From the NCBI GenBank assembly GCA_002746215.1, contig NVWI01000014.1, forward strand, positions 1 through 35,363: a DNA stretch of 35,363 nucleotides, given 5' to 3'. Origin of the DNA: SAR86 cluster bacterium (GTDB taxonomy: Bacteria; Pseudomonadota; Gammaproteobacteria; Pseudomonadales; Pseudohongiellaceae). Under the pieces are notes generated by a model that was not told where the DNA came from, ran no database searches, and was given only the letters and a program-made list of their open reading frames with translations. The position numbers and the translations under genes are program-made. The first letter of the stretch is position 1. Each line of letters begins with the position of its first letter. Positions 33,608-35,363 of this stretch are shown one piece after another.

Positions 33608-34579
33608 GTGGATAAATTCGAACGCATCTATGAGCTTCATAAACTTCTGACTTCACGTCGCGCCCCGGTTTCTCGTGTCGAGATAGAAAACAAACTGGAC
33701 TGTAGCAAGTCAACTGCAACCCGCTTGATAGAGTTCTGCCGTAGTCGTATTCAAATTCCTATTGAGTATGACAGAGAGAGAAGTGGTTATTACCTTGCTA
33801 TAAAGGAAGGCGAACACTACGAATTACCAGGACTCTGGTTTAACCCCTCCGAACTTATTGCTTTAATGACCAGTCACCGGCTTATTGCCGATGTACAACC
33901 TGGTGTTTTAGAACCCTTCCTGGCGCCTTTACAGAAACGCATAGAAAGCCTGCTGGAAGATGAATATGCTGGCAATCAGGAAGTTTTTAAACGCATCCGT
34001 ATTTTGCAGATGGCGCCCCGAGTAGCCGAACTGGAAGACTTTCAACAAATCACTGATGCGCTGATAGGCCGAGTACAAATTCGTATCCAATATGGCAGCC
34101 GTGGTAAGCAGGAACTCACTGAACGTTGGGTGTCGCCCCAGCGCCTTATCTATTACAGGGATAACTGGTATCTCGATGCCTGGTGCCACCTACGCAAAGC
34201 CATTCGCACCTTCTCACTGGACAGAATGAACGTTGCAGAAAAAGGCCAAATTGCAAAAGACATTACAGACAAGCAACTCGATGCCCACTTCACCCGCACT
34301 TACGGTATTTTCGCCGGCCCCGCAACCAACAAAGCCGTGATTCATTTCTCGGATAAAGCCGCAGAATGGATAGCCGATGAGCACTGGCACCCAGAACAAG
34401 AATCAAAAAGGCTGGAAAACGGCAACTGGGAACTGACCGTTCCCTATGGTGACTCCAGAGAACTCATCATGGATATCCTCAAGTATGGCGAAGATGCAGA
34501 AGTGATAGAACCAGAGTCTTTGCGTCAGCAAGTGATAGAAAAAATGCAAAAATCGTTAAAAAATTATAAAAAATTATAA
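33608..34579 (+). CDS. WYL-domain transcriptional regulator upstream of type I-F cas1
   Basis: The 323-residue protein has an N-terminal winged helix-turn-helix (residues about 1-60; V-S-R-V-E-I-E-N-K-L-D-C-S-K-S-T-A-T-R-L-I). A WYL domain follows (about 145-215; W-V-S-P-Q-R-L-I-Y-Y-R-D-N-W-Y-L-D-A-W, with W187-Y188-L189), then a C-terminal WCX-like extension (Y-G-D-S-R-E-L-I-M-D-I-L-K-Y-G). WYL proteins bind nucleotides or nucleic acids and often control phage defence genes. The GTG start has AAGGA 12 bases upstream. Sampled 60-base lines are 52-55% GC, against about 40% in the neighbouring small gene, hinting at transfer. The last codons (N-Y-K-K-L, stop) lie inside the 10-bp repeat that follows. 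Confidence 0.85.
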   Translation: MDKFERIYELHKLLTSRRAPVSRVEIENKLDCSKSTATRLIEFCRSRIQIPIEYDRERSGYYLAIKEGEHYELPGLWFNPSELIALMTSHRLIADVQPGVLEPFLAPLQKRIESLLEDEYAGNQEVFKRIRILQMAPRVAELEDFQQITDALIGRVQIRIQYGSRGKQELTERWVSPQRLIYYRDNWYLDAWCHLRKAIRTFSLDRMNVAEKGQIAKDITDKQLDAHFTRTYGIFAGPATNKAVIHFSDKAAEWIADEHWHPEQESKRLENGNWELTVPYGDSRELIMDILKYGEDAEVIEPESLRQQVIEKMQKSLKNYKKL

Positions 34580-34616
34580 AAAATTATAAAAAATTATAAA
34601 AAATTATAAAAAATAA
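34561..34616 (+). repeat. Phased A-tract repeat: five exact 10-bp units between the WYL gene and the cas1 operon
   Basis: The unit AAATTATAAA occurs five times without a change from 34561 to 34610, then AAATAA. Each unit joins the next to make a run of six A, so A-tracts recur every 10 bases, close to one helical turn, which predicts strong static DNA curvature. Each unit also contains TTATAA, a -10-like hexamer. The WYL stop codon (34577-34579) is in the second unit, so later units are non-coding. Confidence 0.9.
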
Positions 34617-34622
34617 AACCAG

Positions 34623-34637
34623 GCTCACTCTGTGAGC
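34623..34637. promoter_or_regulatory. Perfect inverted repeat before the small ORF and cas1 (candidate operator)
   Basis: GCTCAC (34623-34628) and GTGAGC (34632-34637) flank TCT. It lies right after the bent repeat and 22 bases before the preferred small-ORF start. No T-run follows, so a terminator is unlikely. It is a natural candidate operator for the adjacent WYL protein. Confidence 0.5.
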
Positions 34638-34659
34638 ATGGAGGGTGGTACAAAGGCTT

Positions 34660-34956
34660 ATGGAAGAGAAGAAAGCAAAATTTCTGACAATTCTGGCTAA
34701 TAAACTGGCAGCTTTCTATGTCTTACAGAAAGAAGGCAAGCCATTGCTTGAAGAGCGCGGTAATGTAAAAGGTTATATGGAAGCAGCATTACGCTTGGGC
34801 GCAATAAGCGAGGTTGAATTACAGAAGGTTATTAGCGAGCAGCATAACAAGGCTTTTGGTAAAGCGCTCAGGCAGCGGCATATTGAATTATTTGATTCAC
34901 AGTCGGAAGAGTTTGACTGGGATTATTTTGATACGCCGATTTGGAAAAGGGAATAG
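34660..34956 (+). CDS. 98-residue protein of unknown function between WYL regulator and cas1
   Basis: Not recognised. I prefer the ATG at 34660 (opening MEEKKAKFLTI; GGAGGG lies 14 bases upstream, AAAGG three); a GTG at 34645 is possible. The protein is charged, without membrane segments or signal peptide. It looks helical: F-L-T-I-L-A-N-K-L-A-A-F-Y-V-L-Q-K-E-G-K, then Y-M-E-A-A-L-R-L-G-A-I and V-E-L-Q-K-V-I-S-E-Q-H-N-K-A. An acidic aromatic tail follows (E-E-F-D-W-D-Y-F-D-T-P-I-W). Its stop is two bases before the cas1 start, so the two are probably translationally coupled. A role with Cas1 (adaptation) or the WYL protein is inferred only from position. Confidence 0.65.
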   Translation: MEEKKAKFLTILANKLAAFYVLQKEGKPLLEERGNVKGYMEAALRLGAISEVELQKVISEQHNKAFGKALRQRHIELFDSQSEEFDWDYFDTPIWKRE

Positions 34957-34958
34957 TA

Positions 34959-35363
34959 TTGGAACAACTCACTGACCTCAAAGCAATACTGCATTCGAAA
35001 CGAGCGAATATCTATTACCTCGACAAATGCCGCGTGATGCAAAAAGACGGCAGAGTCCTTTATCTTACTGAAGCTCGCTCTGATCGAGAAAAAAGGGAAA
35101 ACCAGTACTGGAATATTCCTATCGCCAACACCACCTGTCTTTTATTAGGGACAGGCACCTCTATCACCCAGGCCGCCATGCGTATGCTCGCACAAGCCGG
35201 CGTACTCGTTGGTTTTTGTGGCGGCGGAGGCACGCCTTTATTAATGGCCACCGAAATTGAATGGCTCAGCCCACAAAGTGAATATCGGCCTACTGAATAT
35301 GTGCAGGGCTGGATGCAATTTTGGTTTGACGATAAAAAACGCCTGCAAGCTGCCCGACAATTT
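34959..35363 (+). CDS. cas1: Type I-F CRISPR-associated Cas1 integrase, N-terminal 135 residues
   Basis: Cas1 with Cas2 inserts new spacers into CRISPR arrays. The visible part begins L-K-A-I-L-H-S-K-R-A-N-I-Y-Y-L and continues Y-W-N-I-P-I-A-N-T-T, L-L-L-G-T-G-T-S-I-T-Q-A-A-M, V-L-V-G-F-C-G-G-G-G-T-P-L and S-P-Q-S-E-Y-R-P-T-E-Y. These blocks closely match my memory of Pseudomonas aeruginosa Cas1 of subtype I-F. The gene runs past the window end, so the catalytic C-terminal domain is not seen. The start is a TTG at 34959, chosen because it aligns with known I-F Cas1 starts; GGAAAAGGGA lies just upstream and an in-frame stop occurs at 34929. In I-F loci cas1 heads the cas operon, so cas2-3 and the csy genes are expected downstream. 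Confidence 0.93.
   Translation, partial: MEQLTDLKAILHSKRANIYYLDKCRVMQKDGRVLYLTEARSDREKRENQYWNIPIANTTCLLLGTGTSITQAAMRMLAQAGVLVGFCGGGGTPLLMATEIEWLSPQSEYRPTEYVQGWMQFWFDDKKRLQAARQF

Noticed and set aside
34561-34616. CRISPR array near cas1
   Set aside because: The 10-bp units are directly adjacent without spacers; no 28-base I-F repeats are visible in the window.

Overview
This window reads as chromosomal DNA of a gammaproteobacterium of moderate to low GC. The gene set supports that: GreB, Pol IV, a psi-like protein next to rimI, RF3, PilU, exonuclease I, DinG, and a class Ia ribonucleotide reductase of the long, two-ATP-cone type known from Pseudomonas. Paired TetR proteins opening with MARRSDHSKEE and the GAF-fused PilB-like ATPase suggest a marine Cellvibrionales/Oceanospirillales-like relative. 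That placement is an impression, not a measurement. Most of the window is housekeeping. The accessory parts are the two ends: an IS3-family end on the left and the start of a type I-F CRISPR-Cas operon on the right.

Layout. 1-99: end of an IS3-family element with the first codons of its orfA (minus strand). 206-1330: an M15-type peptidase and hpf. 1347-3958 (minus): dinB, greB and a GlxA/AraC-type regulator, probably one operon. 4090-5314 (plus): holD-like gene and rimI. 5293-7535 (minus): an exported protein, hisC and a small membrane protein. 7646-9997: a PilB/GspE-type ATPase with a GAF domain and an N-terminal hexapeptide repeat. 9998-10448: a gene-free stretch with DnaA boxes. 10449-12734: an unrecognised gene and prfC. 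12907-15064 (minus): pyrB and pilU. 15185-16616 (minus): two tandem TetR paralogues, each with a copy of the same upstream box. 16795-22903 (plus): sbcB, an Nramp-related transporter, an acyltransferase and dinG. 22893-29240 (minus): cysC, a periplasmic cyclophilin, a small coiled-coil gene, nrdB and nrdA. 29241-30157: a 917-bp gene-free region with NrdR-type and DnaA boxes. 30158-32995 (minus): argD, argF and an orphan ABC ATPase. 33235-33438: a small membrane protein.

Right end. A WYL-domain regulator (33608-34579), a 98-residue protein I do not recognise (34660-34956) and a type I-F cas1 (from 34959, cut by the window edge) lie on the plus strand. Small ORF and cas1 are two bases apart and probably translationally coupled. 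Between regulator and small ORF lie five exact 10-bp repeats, each with an A-tract in helical phase, followed by a perfect inverted repeat. Together they look like a bent, regulated promoter for CRISPR adaptation genes. This is the most promising candidate here for an undescribed arrangement. The rest of the Cas operon and any CRISPR array lie outside the window.

Other regulation visible: nrdA carries a consensus NrdR box far upstream plus consensus DnaA boxes. The argDF leader has an ARG-box-like site over a candidate -10 and two mutually exclusive hairpins that resemble an attenuator. The tetR genes share a partly palindromic upstream box.
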